Shown: positions 1 to 8,915 of the stretch, in pieces | Layout: each line of letters starts with the position of its first letter | Numbering within the stretch: position 1 is the first letter of the stretch | From: Cerasicoccus frondis | GTDB lineage: Bacteria > Verrucomicrobiota > Verrucomicrobiia > Opitutales > Cerasicoccaceae | Direction: 5' to 3' | Length of the DNA: 64,000 bases | NCBI GenBank assembly: GCA_031296915.1 | Contig: JAVDPC010000003.1 | Span: forward strand, 1 to 64,000 | Position numbers and translations under genes: made by a program | The notes under the pieces: model-generated | The model's database searches: none | Told to the model about the DNA's origin: nothing | Seen by the model: the letters and a program-made list of their open reading frames with translations, nothing else

Positions 1-372
1 CTGCGACGCTCAAGCCGCCTTGCTGGACACGAAAAATCACTGCGGCCTGATCGGCCAATCTAGATGAAAAGTGCTCTTGTTATTCGCTCATCGCCGTTTT
101 CCTAAAAGATTGCCGAATTTGATGGGACAGGTTGGCGCTTTTAGCGCCGTTGAAATCCATGAGTTCAATAGGGGCTGTACGGCCGTTAGCTTGGTGAGAG
201 GCATTCCTTAAGCCATGGGTTTTTTGGTGTAGAGCAGAATAAACTTTGGTCATTATGGGAATATTACCCTGCATGCTAAGGTCTAACGTATAATGAACGA
301 TACTTAATCGCTCTTTCGGGTTTTACTTACTGCAAAGAGGAGATTGAGTATTAAAGAGACGTTAATGGTTGA
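1..372. other. Left-end stretch without a supportable gene
   Basis: No open frame here has a recognisable product. A 64-codon frame on the minus strand (80-274) has no signal, domain or context that would support it. The last 40 bases before the kinase start are purine-rich and include AGAGGAG about 30 bases upstream of the ATG, too far for a normal ribosome binding site. The region is probably the promoter and leader of the kinase gene. Confidence 0.4.
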
Positions 373-2514
373 ATGAGTATAACGGCCAAACTTACCAACG
401 GACTGTTGGTCTTTGAGAGATACCGCCTGAAACGCCTGCTCGGGCGCGGCGGCATGGGGGTGGTGTGGCTGGCTCATGACATTGAGTTGGAGAAGGATAT
501 CGCGCTTAAGTTCCTCACGGAGAACCTACTCTTTGACTCTACGGCGATTAAGGATCTGAAAAAGGAAACCCGCCGTGGTATGGAGTTGGCGCACCCGAAC
601 ATCATTCGGGTTTATGGGTTCTTTTCTTCGGAGGACCGCGCGGCGATTGCGATGGAATATGTGGAAGGCAATAACCTGTCCAGCCTGCGCGACACCCGGG
701 AAGGTCATTATTTCGAAGTCGATGAAATTGCGAGTTGGACGTTGGAGCTTTGCTCGGCTCTGCACTACGCGCACACGCACGCCGAGATTGTCCACCGCGA
801 CCTGAAGCCAGCGAACCTGATGATTGACCACAAGAACCGGCTGAAAATTGCCGATTTCGGCATCTCGGCCAGCTTGAGCGACGCGCATACCCGGTTGACG
901 GGCACGATGGGCTTGCGCGGCACGATGCTTTACATGGGCCCACAGCAATTGCTGGGGCAGCGCCCTTGTGTGACGCACGATATCTATGCACTGGGCGCTA
1001 CGTTGTATGATTTGCTGACGGGTAAGCCGGTTTTCCACACGGGCGATGTTAGCTTGCAGGTTCGCGAGTCGATTCCACCAAGCATTGCGGCGCGACGCGC
1101 CGAGCTGGGCATTCAGGGATTGGCTATCCCCGACACGTGGGAAGAGACCATCGCAGCGTGTCTGTCCAAAGACGCAGCTGACCGCCCTGCTTCTGCAGCT
1201 GAGGTGGTGACGCGTCTTTGCCTGACAGGTGACGTTCTAACGGATGGCGGCACGCCATTACCTGTGCCGATGTATTCGATTGATCCTAGCCGCCCACTCG
1301 ACCCCACTGTCCGCGAAAGCAGTGGACCGGTGGTCGTGACTGGTCGGCCGCCTAATCAGCCTTCCACTGCGGCACCCACTGTGCAGGAGGCTGCCCAGAC
1401 GGCCAATACCCAGACGCTGAATGTCGGCTCATCCGGTTCGCATCTTTCGGGTTTGGTGGTTGCACTGCTGGTTATCGGCAGTGTGGTGGCCGGAGGCGCT
1501 GTCGCCTATTTTGCCTTTTTGCATGGCAGTATGAAGGCCACGATTGAGGCCAACTCGACCCCCATGATTTCGAAGCAATTTAGCGGGTCTGGAGATGGGC
1601 AGTCGGGACCGCCATCGCAACGCGGGGACGGTTATCGCGGTCCGCGTGGCGCGACTTCAGGTGCGGGATATGCCTCGCGGCCCGACTTCGGGGCGGACGC
1701 CTATGGCGAAAATGGCCCCCAGGACGTTCAACCGTCCCGCGGCGTACCCAATCGAGTTTCCGGCTCGCAGACGATGAGTCCGGAGCCCGGGCATGATTTT
1801 GCCTTGCCGGGATCGGGCATGATTTTTCGCTGGGCGCCGCCTTTCGAGTTCATGATTGGCTCGCCTCGGCACAATCCTGACTACGAAGTGAATTTGAACA
1901 CATTAGTCACCTTTTCGCAGGGCTTCTGGTTTTGTCAGCACGAGGTGACCCAGCGCGAGTATGAGTTAGTAATGGGAGAAAACCCGAGCTATTTCAAGGG
2001 CGGCAAACTACCGGTGCAGAACGTTAGCTGGAATGATGCGATGGCATTTTGCCAAAAGTTCAATGAGAAATACGCCGATTTGATCCCGGAGGGATACACC
2101 TTTTCTTTGCCCACGCAGGCTCAGTTTGAATTTGCGTCTCTGGGTGGAATCAACGGGTTCTACGGTCGCCGAACGCATGGGGACTATGGTTGGAGCGACG
2201 AAAATGCCGGGGGCCAGCCGCATGATGTCGGACTTTTGCTGCCCAATGAGTTCGATATCTATGACACTGTTGGGAATGTTGCAGAGTGGGTTTTGGATTG
2301 GTATGCGCCATTGCCAGGGGGCAATGAAGTTGATTACTCGGGGCCAGCGACCGGCGAGGAAAAGGTGGTTCGAGGCGCCAGTTTCCTAGATGCCGGGCAC
2401 GAACTGCGCGTGAGCCGTCGTTGGAGCTTTCCCCCGGATTATGAAGACAGCTCGGTTGGCTTTCGCGTTGCGCTAGTCCCAATCAATGATCTGAATCGTC
2501 CACTTTCCCAATAG
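373..2514 (+). CDS. Membrane Ser/Thr protein kinase with C-terminal FGE-sulfatase domain
   Basis: A Hanks-type kinase occupies residues 17-285: glycine loop GRGGMG at 24-29, catalytic Lys46, HRDLKPAN from 141 and DFG at 161-163. A Pro/Thr-rich linker leads to one membrane helix near 357-385, so the kinase should face the cytoplasm. After a low-complexity Gly/Pro stretch comes a formylglycine-generating-enzyme/sulfatase-modifying domain (about 470-705) with FCQHEVTQREYE, GNVAEWVLDWY and VRGASF followed by a final GFRVAL; such domains in kinase fusions are usually non-catalytic binding modules. The pair of domains is common in Verrucomicrobiota and Planctomycetota. The FHA gene 10 bases downstream is a natural partner for phospho-threonine. 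The signal sensed and the substrates cannot be read from the sequence. Confidence 0.9.
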   Translation: MSITAKLTNGLLVFERYRLKRLLGRGGMGVVWLAHDIELEKDIALKFLTENLLFDSTAIKDLKKETRRGMELAHPNIIRVYGFFSSEDRAAIAMEYVEGNNLSSLRDTREGHYFEVDEIASWTLELCSALHYAHTHAEIVHRDLKPANLMIDHKNRLKIADFGISASLSDAHTRLTGTMGLRGTMLYMGPQQLLGQRPCVTHDIYALGATLYDLLTGKPVFHTGDVSLQVRESIPPSIAARRAELGIQGLAIPDTWEETIAACLSKDAADRPASAAEVVTRLCLTGDVLTDGGTPLPVPMYSIDPSRPLDPTVRESSGPVVVTGRPPNQPSTAAPTVQEAAQTANTQTLNVGSSGSHLSGLVVALLVIGSVVAGGAVAYFAFLHGSMKATIEANSTPMISKQFSGSGDGQSGPPSQRGDGYRGPRGATSGAGYASRPDFGADAYGENGPQDVQPSRGVPNRVSGSQTMSPEPGHDFALPGSGMIFRWAPPFEFMIGSPRHNPDYEVNLNTLVTFSQGFWFCQHEVTQREYELVMGENPSYFKGGKLPVQNVSWNDAMAFCQKFNEKYADLIPEGYTFSLPTQAQFEFASLGGINGFYGRRTHGDYGWSDENAGGQPHDVGLLLPNEFDIYDTVGNVAEWVLDWYAPLPGGNEVDYSGPATGEEKVVRGASFLDAGHELRVSRRWSFPPDYEDSSVGFRVALVPINDLNRPLSQ

Positions 2515-2524
2515 CTATTCGAAC

Positions 2525-2854
2525 ATGTCAGAACACTCATCCGATTCCACCACGATTGAACCCGGCTTGAAAGTCACCGTCGAAGGTAAGACCTACTTGG
2601 CGCATCATGGCGATGTGCTGGGGCGCGAAGGCTCTATCGCCAAAGACGTCTTTTACTTCATCAAAACGGTGTCTCGCGTACACGTTAAAATCCTGAAGCA
2701 GGAAGGCTTTTGGTTCATTACGGTTCCGCGCGCCGTCAGCAACTCGACGAAGCTGGATGGCGTCGAAGTCCCCCGCGACGTGCCGCAGAAAATTAATGGC
2801 ACCCGCATCCTGAAAATGTCCGACAGCTGTGTCGTGACATTGGAGTCAGAGTAG
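2525..2854 (+). CDS. Small FHA-domain protein
   Basis: A 109-residue protein that is essentially one forkhead-associated domain. It shows the typical order LGREG (about 30-34), SRVHVKI (about 50-56) and a later STKLDG (about 74-79), which correspond to the GR, SxxH and NGT-type loops that bind phospho-threonine. No signal peptide or membrane segment is visible, so it should be cytoplasmic. It lies 10 bases behind the kinase gene on the same strand and is probably co-transcribed with it; the inference is that it reads the phosphorylation state of the kinase or of its targets. Fold assignment is good; the partner is inferred from context only. Confidence 0.8.
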   Translation: MSEHSSDSTTIEPGLKVTVEGKTYLAHHGDVLGREGSIAKDVFYFIKTVSRVHVKILKQEGFWFITVPRAVSNSTKLDGVEVPRDVPQKINGTRILKMSDSCVVTLESE

Positions 2855-2886
2855 ATCTTGGTTTGCGCGGCGTCGCGTGTTTCTGG

Positions 2887-3981
2887 TCAGTAGCGTGAAA
2901 CGAGTTCTGCTTCGTAGGCTTGGCCGTCGAGCGGGAGCGTGACTGCTTGTTTTTGAAACGTTGAGTAGAGCATCGCGTTGGCGAGCTCGACCGAGTGAAT
3001 GCCTTCGACTGCGGGGGCGACGAGTGGTTCGCCCTGAAGAATTGCCGCAGCGAAATTACTCAATATCTCGACGTGGCCGTAGGTGTAGGCTCCGGTCGGG
3101 ATTGTGATGTCCCACGTCTCAGGCTTTTCGAATCCATGAGAAGAGGTCCGGCAATGGATCGGCGAGGCCACTTCGTTGCGGTGGTATTTGAAAGACCCAT
3201 TCTCCAAAACAACACGCCCGAAATCCGCAGCAACCTCCAAGCGATTGACGCCGGGCGCTTCGCCAGTGCTGGTGATGAAGACCCCCGTTGCGCCGTTGGG
3301 AAATTCGAGCATTGCAGTCACCGCGTCCTCGACTTCGATGTCGTGGTGTCGGCCAAACTGGCAATTTGCGGTGATCTTGCTCGGCATGCCAAAGAGCCAC
3401 TGAAGCAGGTCCAGGTTGTGTGGGCATTGGTTGAGCAGCACGCCGCCGCCTTCGCCTTTCCAAGTAGCGCGCCAACTGCCCGCTTTGTAGTAGGCGTCGG
3501 TCCGGTACCAGTCAGTGATGGTCCAGTTTACGCGATGAATTTCGCCCAGTTGACCGCTTTGGATTAGCTCACGCAGTTTGCGAAAATACGGGATGCAGCG
3601 TTGGTTGAATACGGCGCCGAACACGAGGTCAGGGTTGGTGTAGGCGCTGATGAGCTTCTCGCAATCCGCCTTGTGGACGGAGATCGGCTTTTCAACGAGG
3701 ACGTGCAGGTTGTGCTCCAAGGCGGCGATGCCCAGGGGTGTGTGGCTGAAATGCGGCGTGGCGATGAGGACCGAGTCAATCGCCCCGGAGTCCATCATGG
3801 CCAGTGGATCGGTGAATTTCTGCACGTCGTCACCGAGGGCGTCTAGTCGAGTCTGATCGCTGTCCGCCGCCGCGACTAGTTGTATGCCCTGCGTTTTGCC
3901 GTCGAGGATGTTGCGGGCATGGTTGTTGCCCATGCCGCCCATTCCAATGATGCCGAGTCGAATCGTAGGTGAGGTTTCCAT
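2887..3981 (-). CDS. Gfo/Idh/MocA-family NAD(P)-dependent oxidoreductase
   Basis: The N-terminal Rossmann fold begins with IRLGIIGMGGMGNNHA; the family's EKP motif with its catalytic lysine is at 97-99 (VEKPIS). The C-terminal substrate domain has NQCPHNLDLLQWLFG, where the His and Asp pattern is usual for sugar dehydrogenases of this family. I start it at the ATG at 3981 (364 residues); a TTG at 3993 is in frame but would overlap the end of the beta-mannosidase gene. The ATG lies 4 bases after that stop, so the two genes are one operon. Role: oxidation or reduction of a sugar or cyclitol, probably downstream of mannoside breakdown. Exact substrate is unknown. Confidence 0.88.
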   Translation of the reverse strand: METSPTIRLGIIGMGGMGNNHARNILDGKTQGIQLVAAADSDQTRLDALGDDVQKFTDPLAMMDSGAIDSVLIATPHFSHTPLGIAALEHNLHVLVEKPISVHKADCEKLISAYTNPDLVFGAVFNQRCIPYFRKLRELIQSGQLGEIHRVNWTITDWYRTDAYYKAGSWRATWKGEGGGVLLNQCPHNLDLLQWLFGMPSKITANCQFGRHHDIEVEDAVTAMLEFPNGATGVFITSTGEAPGVNRLEVAADFGRVVLENGSFKYHRNEVASPIHCRTSSHGFEKPETWDITIPTGAYTYGHVEILSNFAAAILQGEPLVAPAVEGIHSVELANAMLYSTFQKQAVTLPLDGQAYEAELVSRY

Positions 3982-3985
3982 GCAA

Positions 3986-6490
3986 TTAATCAACGAAGCT
4001 GTCGCGGTAAGAGTAGGTGGTGAGCGCTTGGCGCACCTCGCCGATATTCATCGGCTGGAGTGGGCGCAACGTCACCGTCTTGGTCTCGCCAGGGAAGAGG
4101 TCGAAGAAGTTATCGCTCAGGCGGTGTGGGATGGCGTTTGTGAGGTTGAGGTAGACCTGATAGGCAATCCGGTCGCTGCTGAGTGTGATCTCATATGCGC
4201 CATCCGTGGACTTCTGGACTTTGGTTTTGATTTTCGGGGCGTCAAAATCCAAGCGTTTGGGACCCGTCAAGCAGGTGGTGTTGACGCTGTCAGCATAACC
4301 TTCGGCGGTGAGGCGCGTACGGATTATCAAGTCCTCGAAACCGTGTTCGGCAATTTCACTGCTCAAGTCCAGCTTCTTGCGGCGGACCGCTTTACCGTAG
4401 TTTAATTTAACCGGCTTGGTTTCTTCCAAAATCACCTTGTTTTGACTGACGGACCAGACCTGCCAAGTGAGTTCTCCGGAGCTTGCTTGAGGGCCATCGA
4501 ATACCGTGTAAATTTCGACCGCATCGACGTGCTCGACGACGTAGTTGGTGCTGCCGTGGACTTTCTCCCTGCCAAGCCATTTCACCGAAACCAGTGCAGG
4601 CGCGAAGAAGCGCTTGGCTGCGTAGTGCAATGCTTTCCAGCGTCCGCCGAAGTCAATGCTCGACCACGATGCGACGGGCCAGCAATCGTTGAGCTGCCAG
4701 TAGACGGCGCCCATGGTGCGCGGCGAATTGCGGCGCATGTGCTCGATGCCGTAGCGCAGGGTGAACGCCTGCATTATTTGCGACAGATAAACCGTCGCCT
4801 GATAATCTTTCGGGAAGCGATAAAGCTCGGCAATGTAGTGGAAAATGATCTGGTTTCCGCCGCCGTTTTTCTGATGGTTGTTCATCTCCGGGCTGAAGAT
4901 GTTTTGGCTCTTGGTGAAGGTGGCTGCCGTTTCCATATGTGGGAACGCCTGCATGCCGAACTCACTGAAAAAGCGGTGTTGTTGCTCTTCGTAGGCTGAG
5001 AAATGCTGACGGTCATGCCAGACGCCCCAGAAGTGCGCGTCGCCGGAATCCTGATTGGTGGTGTTGCCGAAAACGTCGTGGGGGTTGATCTCGGATGTGT
5101 GAATATAGTCTGCGCCGGGGAGAAACTTCTCCAAGGCCTTGGGCAGTATTTCGAGAAAGATCTTGGTGTAGGCGCGCGCCTCTTTTTTGTCGGAAAGCAA
5201 GGTGTCGCGGTGAAGCTGGACGATCTCGTTGTTGCCGCACCAGAGGGCAATGTTGGCGTAGTTGCGGAGGCGGCGAACCTGATACTCAGCCTCGGCGCGC
5301 ACCTGCTTGCAGAATGCGGGATCGCCGGGGTAGGGGGTGCAGGCAAACATGAAGTCCTGCCAGACCATCAACCCACGCTTCAAGCAGGCTTCATAAAAGG
5401 ACTCCAGCTCGTAGACGCCGCCGCCCCAGACGCGAATCATGTTCATGTGGGCGTCGACTGCGGAGTCGAGCAAGTCGTCGAACAGCGCTTCGCCTTCGTT
5501 CACAAAGCTGTGGGCTGGAATCCAGTTGGCGCCCTTGCCGAAGATCTCCTTGCCATTGACGACGAATTTGAAGCTCTCGCCCCATTCGTCGGCTTCCTGA
5601 ACTAGCTTGATTTCGCAGAGTGCGATTTTTTGCGTGCGCTGGTCAATGAGTTCGCCCTTTTGCCAGAGTTCTACGGTGAGGTCGTAGAGTGGCTGTTCGC
5701 CATGGCCGTTGGGTTGCCAGAGCTCAGGCTTGGTCACAATGACTTGGACTGTTTCGCCAAGGATATCGGAGCTTTGCGTGATTTCCTCGCCCTGATAACT
5801 CAGGCGAACAGCAACTTGGAAAGCTTTGCCGCGTTTGGCGGCGTTGACATCGACATCGAGCACGCATTGCCCGGGAGAGTGGCTCTGCGATACAAAGTAA
5901 TCTTCAATGCGGTTCCCGGACCAGGCTTCCAGGCGGATCGGGCGCCAGATGCCGCTTGTGCCTAGGCGCGGACCCCAGTCCCAACCGAAGGAACACTGCT
6001 GCTTGCGAATTTCAGTGCGTCCGCCTATGCGGTCGCCAATGCAGCGCACTGGCTCCGGTGCGCGGGCGCGGATGGCGTCCCACGGGCTGCCCAACATCAC
6101 TTCAATTTCATTTTTGCCTGCTTTTAGCAGTGCCTTCACGTCAAAGCGGTAGCCGACGAACATGTTATCCGTGTTGCCGACGATTTCACCATTGATTTTG
6201 ATGGTGGCAAACGTGTCGAGCCCCTCGGCGACCAGTTCAATGCACTCCTGGTTGAGTGTGTTCTTGCCGAGCGACACCGTTGTGCGGTAATGCCAGTCAG
6301 TTTGCTCAATCCAAACTAAGTCCAGCTCGTTGCTGCCGTAGAACGGATCAGGAATTAAATCGTGCCGCCGCAAATCGGTATGCACGCAACCAGGCACGAC
6401 AGCGTCGAGCCACTTGTTTTCTTTGGCGCTGCGGAATTGCCAATTGTCGTTTAAAGGAATCAGTTCTTTGAATCGCGGGGGAGTCGACAT
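3986..6490 (-). CDS. Glycoside hydrolase family 2 beta-mannosidase
   Basis: An 834-residue protein with the GH2 layout: jelly-roll sugar-binding domain at the N-terminus, immunoglobulin-like domain and TIM barrel. The acid/base glutamate is E422 in LWCGNNEIV and the nucleophile E510 in FFSEFGMQAFP; both signatures are those of beta-mannosidases rather than beta-galactosidases. Further typical parts are FGKGANWIPAHSF, RVWGGGVYE and YWQLNDCWPVASW. No signal peptide is seen, so it should act in the cytoplasm on imported manno-oligosaccharides. It releases mannose from non-reducing beta-mannosyl ends. The oxidoreductase gene follows after 4 bases; the carbohydrate ABC transporter nearby could deliver its substrate, which is inference. 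Confidence 0.93.
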   Translation of the reverse strand: MSTPPRFKELIPLNDNWQFRSAKENKWLDAVVPGCVHTDLRRHDLIPDPFYGSNELDLVWIEQTDWHYRTTVSLGKNTLNQECIELVAEGLDTFATIKINGEIVGNTDNMFVGYRFDVKALLKAGKNEIEVMLGSPWDAIRARAPEPVRCIGDRIGGRTEIRKQQCSFGWDWGPRLGTSGIWRPIRLEAWSGNRIEDYFVSQSHSPGQCVLDVDVNAAKRGKAFQVAVRLSYQGEEITQSSDILGETVQVIVTKPELWQPNGHGEQPLYDLTVELWQKGELIDQRTQKIALCEIKLVQEADEWGESFKFVVNGKEIFGKGANWIPAHSFVNEGEALFDDLLDSAVDAHMNMIRVWGGGVYELESFYEACLKRGLMVWQDFMFACTPYPGDPAFCKQVRAEAEYQVRRLRNYANIALWCGNNEIVQLHRDTLLSDKKEARAYTKIFLEILPKALEKFLPGADYIHTSEINPHDVFGNTTNQDSGDAHFWGVWHDRQHFSAYEEQQHRFFSEFGMQAFPHMETAATFTKSQNIFSPEMNNHQKNGGGNQIIFHYIAELYRFPKDYQATVYLSQIMQAFTLRYGIEHMRRNSPRTMGAVYWQLNDCWPVASWSSIDFGGRWKALHYAAKRFFAPALVSVKWLGREKVHGSTNYVVEHVDAVEIYTVFDGPQASSGELTWQVWSVSQNKVILEETKPVKLNYGKAVRRKKLDLSSEIAEHGFEDLIIRTRLTAEGYADSVNTTCLTGPKRLDFDAPKIKTKVQKSTDGAYEITLSSDRIAYQVYLNLTNAIPHRLSDNFFDLFPGETKTVTLRPLQPMNIGEVRQALTTYSYRDSFVD

Positions 6491-6617
6491 GCGGGTAAGT
6501 TAGCATGCAGAAACCCCGGTGGCGCGAGTTCAAAATTCGTTTGATGTCCGAGTTGGCGCATTGGTTAGCCAAAAGAATTGTTGGCTCGGTGAAATCTAAT
6601 GGAGCGAGAAGGCGCGC

Positions 6618-7655
6618 TTAGTTCAGCACGCTCTCAATTTCGTCCAACTCTGCTTCGGAAATGGGGCCGGCGTCGAGCGCCTTGGCGCAGTCTTCCACCT
6701 GTTTGGGGCGGCTGGCGCCGATCAAAACACTGGTGGTTTCATCGTGGCGCAGCACCCACGCTAGTGCGAGTTGGGCGAGTGTCTGACCGCGTGCGGCCGC
6801 AATTTCGTTCAGCGCTCGTAGCTTAGCCTGCAGTTCCGGCGTGATGCGGTCAGCGCTGAGAAAGGCGCTTTCGCTGCCTGCGCGGGAATCGCTGGGAATG
6901 TCGTTGAGGTATTTCCCGCTCAGCAACCCTCCAGCGAGTGGACTGAAAATCATTGTGCCAACGCCGTCCTCGCCGTTGGTCTTAAGTAATTCATCGCGCC
7001 CTTCGCTGTTGAGCATGCTGTAGCTGAACTGATGAATAATGGGGACGGTCCAACCATGGCGGTGGCACAGTTCCACAACCTTTCGCGCGTGCGCCGGGCC
7101 GTAGTAGTTTGAGAAGCCGGTGTAGAGCGCGCGGCCGCTTTGCACGAGGAAATCAAGCGCGGCAAGGGTTTCCTCCAGTGGCGTTTCACTATCCGGACGG
7201 TGGTGATAGAAAATGTCGACGTAGTCCAACTGCAGCCGGGCCAGCGATTGGTCACATGAACTGATGATGTATTTGCGGGAGCCGCCGTCACCATAGGGGC
7301 CGTTCCACATTCGGTAGCCAGCCTTGGACGAGATGATCAACTCGTCACGGTAGCCCGCGAAATCCTGCTTGATAATTTGGCCGCAGCGTTCTTCGGCTGA
7401 GCCGGGGGGAGGGCCGTAGTTGTTCGCCAGATCAAAATGGGTGATGCCGAGGTCGAATGCGGTAAACAGCATTTGCTGGCAATTGGCGTGAATGCTGGCT
7501 TCATCGCCGCTCTTGAGCGAATCTGTGCCGGGCGCGCCGAAATTATGCCAGGCGCCCAGGCTGACTGCGGGCAAGGTGAGGCCAGAGTTTCCGCAGCGGC
7601 GGAACCAGGAGTTGGGGGTGGAATCGTAACGATTTTCAGATGGGGAATATGCCAT
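6618..7655 (-). CDS. Aldo/keto reductase, YghZ (L-glyceraldehyde 3-phosphate reductase) type
   Basis: The 345-residue protein matches the YghZ/Gpr subgroup of aldo/keto reductases along its length: RRCGNSGLTLPAVSLGAWHN at the start, THFDLANNYGPPPGSAEE, SRKYIISSCDQSL and SVLIGASRPKQVED near the C-terminus. The catalytic tetrad is visible as D75, Y80, K111 and H151. In Escherichia coli the enzyme reduces L-glyceraldehyde 3-phosphate and methylglyoxal with NADPH. It is cytoplasmic. It lies 127 bases upstream of the beta-mannosidase on the same strand and may share its transcript, which would make sense as aldehyde clean-up during sugar metabolism. Confidence 0.9.
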   Translation of the reverse strand: MAYSPSENRYDSTPNSWFRRCGNSGLTLPAVSLGAWHNFGAPGTDSLKSGDEASIHANCQQMLFTAFDLGITHFDLANNYGPPPGSAEERCGQIIKQDFAGYRDELIISSKAGYRMWNGPYGDGGSRKYIISSCDQSLARLQLDYVDIFYHHRPDSETPLEETLAALDFLVQSGRALYTGFSNYYGPAHARKVVELCHRHGWTVPIIHQFSYSMLNSEGRDELLKTNGEDGVGTMIFSPLAGGLLSGKYLNDIPSDSRAGSESAFLSADRITPELQAKLRALNEIAAARGQTLAQLALAWVLRHDETTSVLIGASRPKQVEDCAKALDAGPISEAELDEIESVLN

Positions 7656-7996
7656 TAGTAGATCAGTAAGCAGAAGTCGGCGCGCTTGCCAACCTTGTCC
7701 CGATTTTATTTACAAGTAAAATTGAATTTGGGCTGCAGAGTCCGTGGGGGAGGTGCTAGTTATACGGATGGATTCCGTTCTCTCAGATGCGGTTCCAAGG
7801 GCATGGCATTGATATGCAAATCTTTAGACTTGGATTCGCGTCCGAATGCTACGACCTGAATGAGGAGCCTGCAACGACTACCGAGTTGCAGAAAAATAAA
7901 ACGATTGAATCATAACAAGTTATTCTTAAAAGAACGCTATTTTTAGGTGGACATTGGTTGTTCCTTTTCACTCATTGTTCATTTTTCCCCCCTTTG
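7656..7996. other. Divergent promoter region between reductase and ABC transporter operon
   Basis: About 340 bases separate two divergent genes. I see AT-rich stretches near 7700-7725 and 7890-7945 that fit promoters, and a short imperfect palindrome TTCTTAAAAGAA near 7925. No gene, RNA or clear operator can be supported. Confidence 0.4.
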
Positions 7997-8914
7997 ATGA
8001 ATCCCCCTTATAACAGGATATTATTCTGCTGTAAGCCTGTAATCGTGACCCTGATTGCTGCTTGCGCCTTGCTGGTAGGCGGCTGTGATGCGCCCGGCGG
8101 CTCGTCCAGTGACTCAAGCGATGCTTATTCTAAAGGCATCGAGGCATTAGAGATGTTCGATTTCAACGAGGCCTACAAGCAGCTCTCGAAATACCAGCCA
8201 AATTTATCTCCTAAGGATAAAAATTGGCTCGATGCGACGTATGCCTACGCAATTTCCAGTTGGCATCGTCCCCCCCCCCGCAAGGAGACAATCGATCAAG
8301 CCGTTGAGCTGTTTAACGAGTTGTTGGCGGCCGACATCCCGGAGGATTGGAAGGCCCGCGTTCGGCTGTCGTTGGGGCGTATTTACGAAGTCGATGACTA
8401 CACGGGTGATTCGATTGATTTGGAAAAAGCGCGTGGTTTTTATCAGGAAGTCGCCAAGCAATATCCGACTGGAGAGCTGGGCTATCAGGCCACGCTCCGC
8501 CTTGCACAGACCTACGTTCAGCAGTTGAATCCGGAGGCGATCGATAAGGGGGTCGAACTGCTGAAACAGCGTATTAAGCAGGACCCCGATTCACCATGGG
8601 CCAGCCTTTCCTACCAGTATCTCGGTGATCTTTATGCAAATTATTATGAAGACATTGCCGCCGCGCTAGAGTGTTATCAGCACGCGGAAGTAATCGGATT
8701 TGCAAACGAATCACAGGCGCACTTTTACCTTTGGCAAATGTCCAAATGGGCCAATCAACTGGGGCAGCAGGAAGAAGCGGTGCGGTTGTGGACCAAGGTG
8801 GTGGAAGATTACCCACGTAGTCCCTATGGCACAGTCTCGCGTGACCACGTGCGCGCCTACGTAAACGAACACCCGGAAAGTGGAATCACCCCACCCGAAT
8901 TAAAGACTTGGTAG
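7997..8914 (+). CDS. TPR-like lipoprotein, first gene of the ABC transporter operon
   Basis: I start the gene at the ATG at 7997 rather than the in-frame TTG at 7958, because this puts a hydrophobic signal segment and the lipobox LLVGGC in the right place; the mature protein would be lipid-anchored. The rest is alpha-helical with tetratricopeptide-like repeats (for example ARGFYQEVAKQYP, GELGYQATLRLAQTY and EEAVRLWTKVVEDYP), which usually bind other proteins. It ends one base before the solute-binding protein gene. Being first in a carbohydrate ABC transporter operon, it may help in docking or sensing; no family is known to me with this role. A run of ten C bases near 8269-8279 encodes Pro-Pro-Pro. 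Confidence 0.75.
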   Translation: MNPPYNRILFCCKPVIVTLIAACALLVGGCDAPGGSSSDSSDAYSKGIEALEMFDFNEAYKQLSKYQPNLSPKDKNWLDATYAYAISSWHRPPPRKETIDQAVELFNELLAADIPEDWKARVRLSLGRIYEVDDYTGDSIDLEKARGFYQEVAKQYPTGELGYQATLRLAQTYVQQLNPEAIDKGVELLKQRIKQDPDSPWASLSYQYLGDLYANYYEDIAAALECYQHAEVIGFANESQAHFYLWQMSKWANQLGQQEEAVRLWTKVVEDYPRSPYGTVSRDHVRAYVNEHPESGITPPELKTW

Positions 8915-8915
8915 C

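Noticed and set aside
80..274. 64-codon minus-strand open frame
   Set aside because: No domain, signal or conserved context; composition is that of non-coding sequence.
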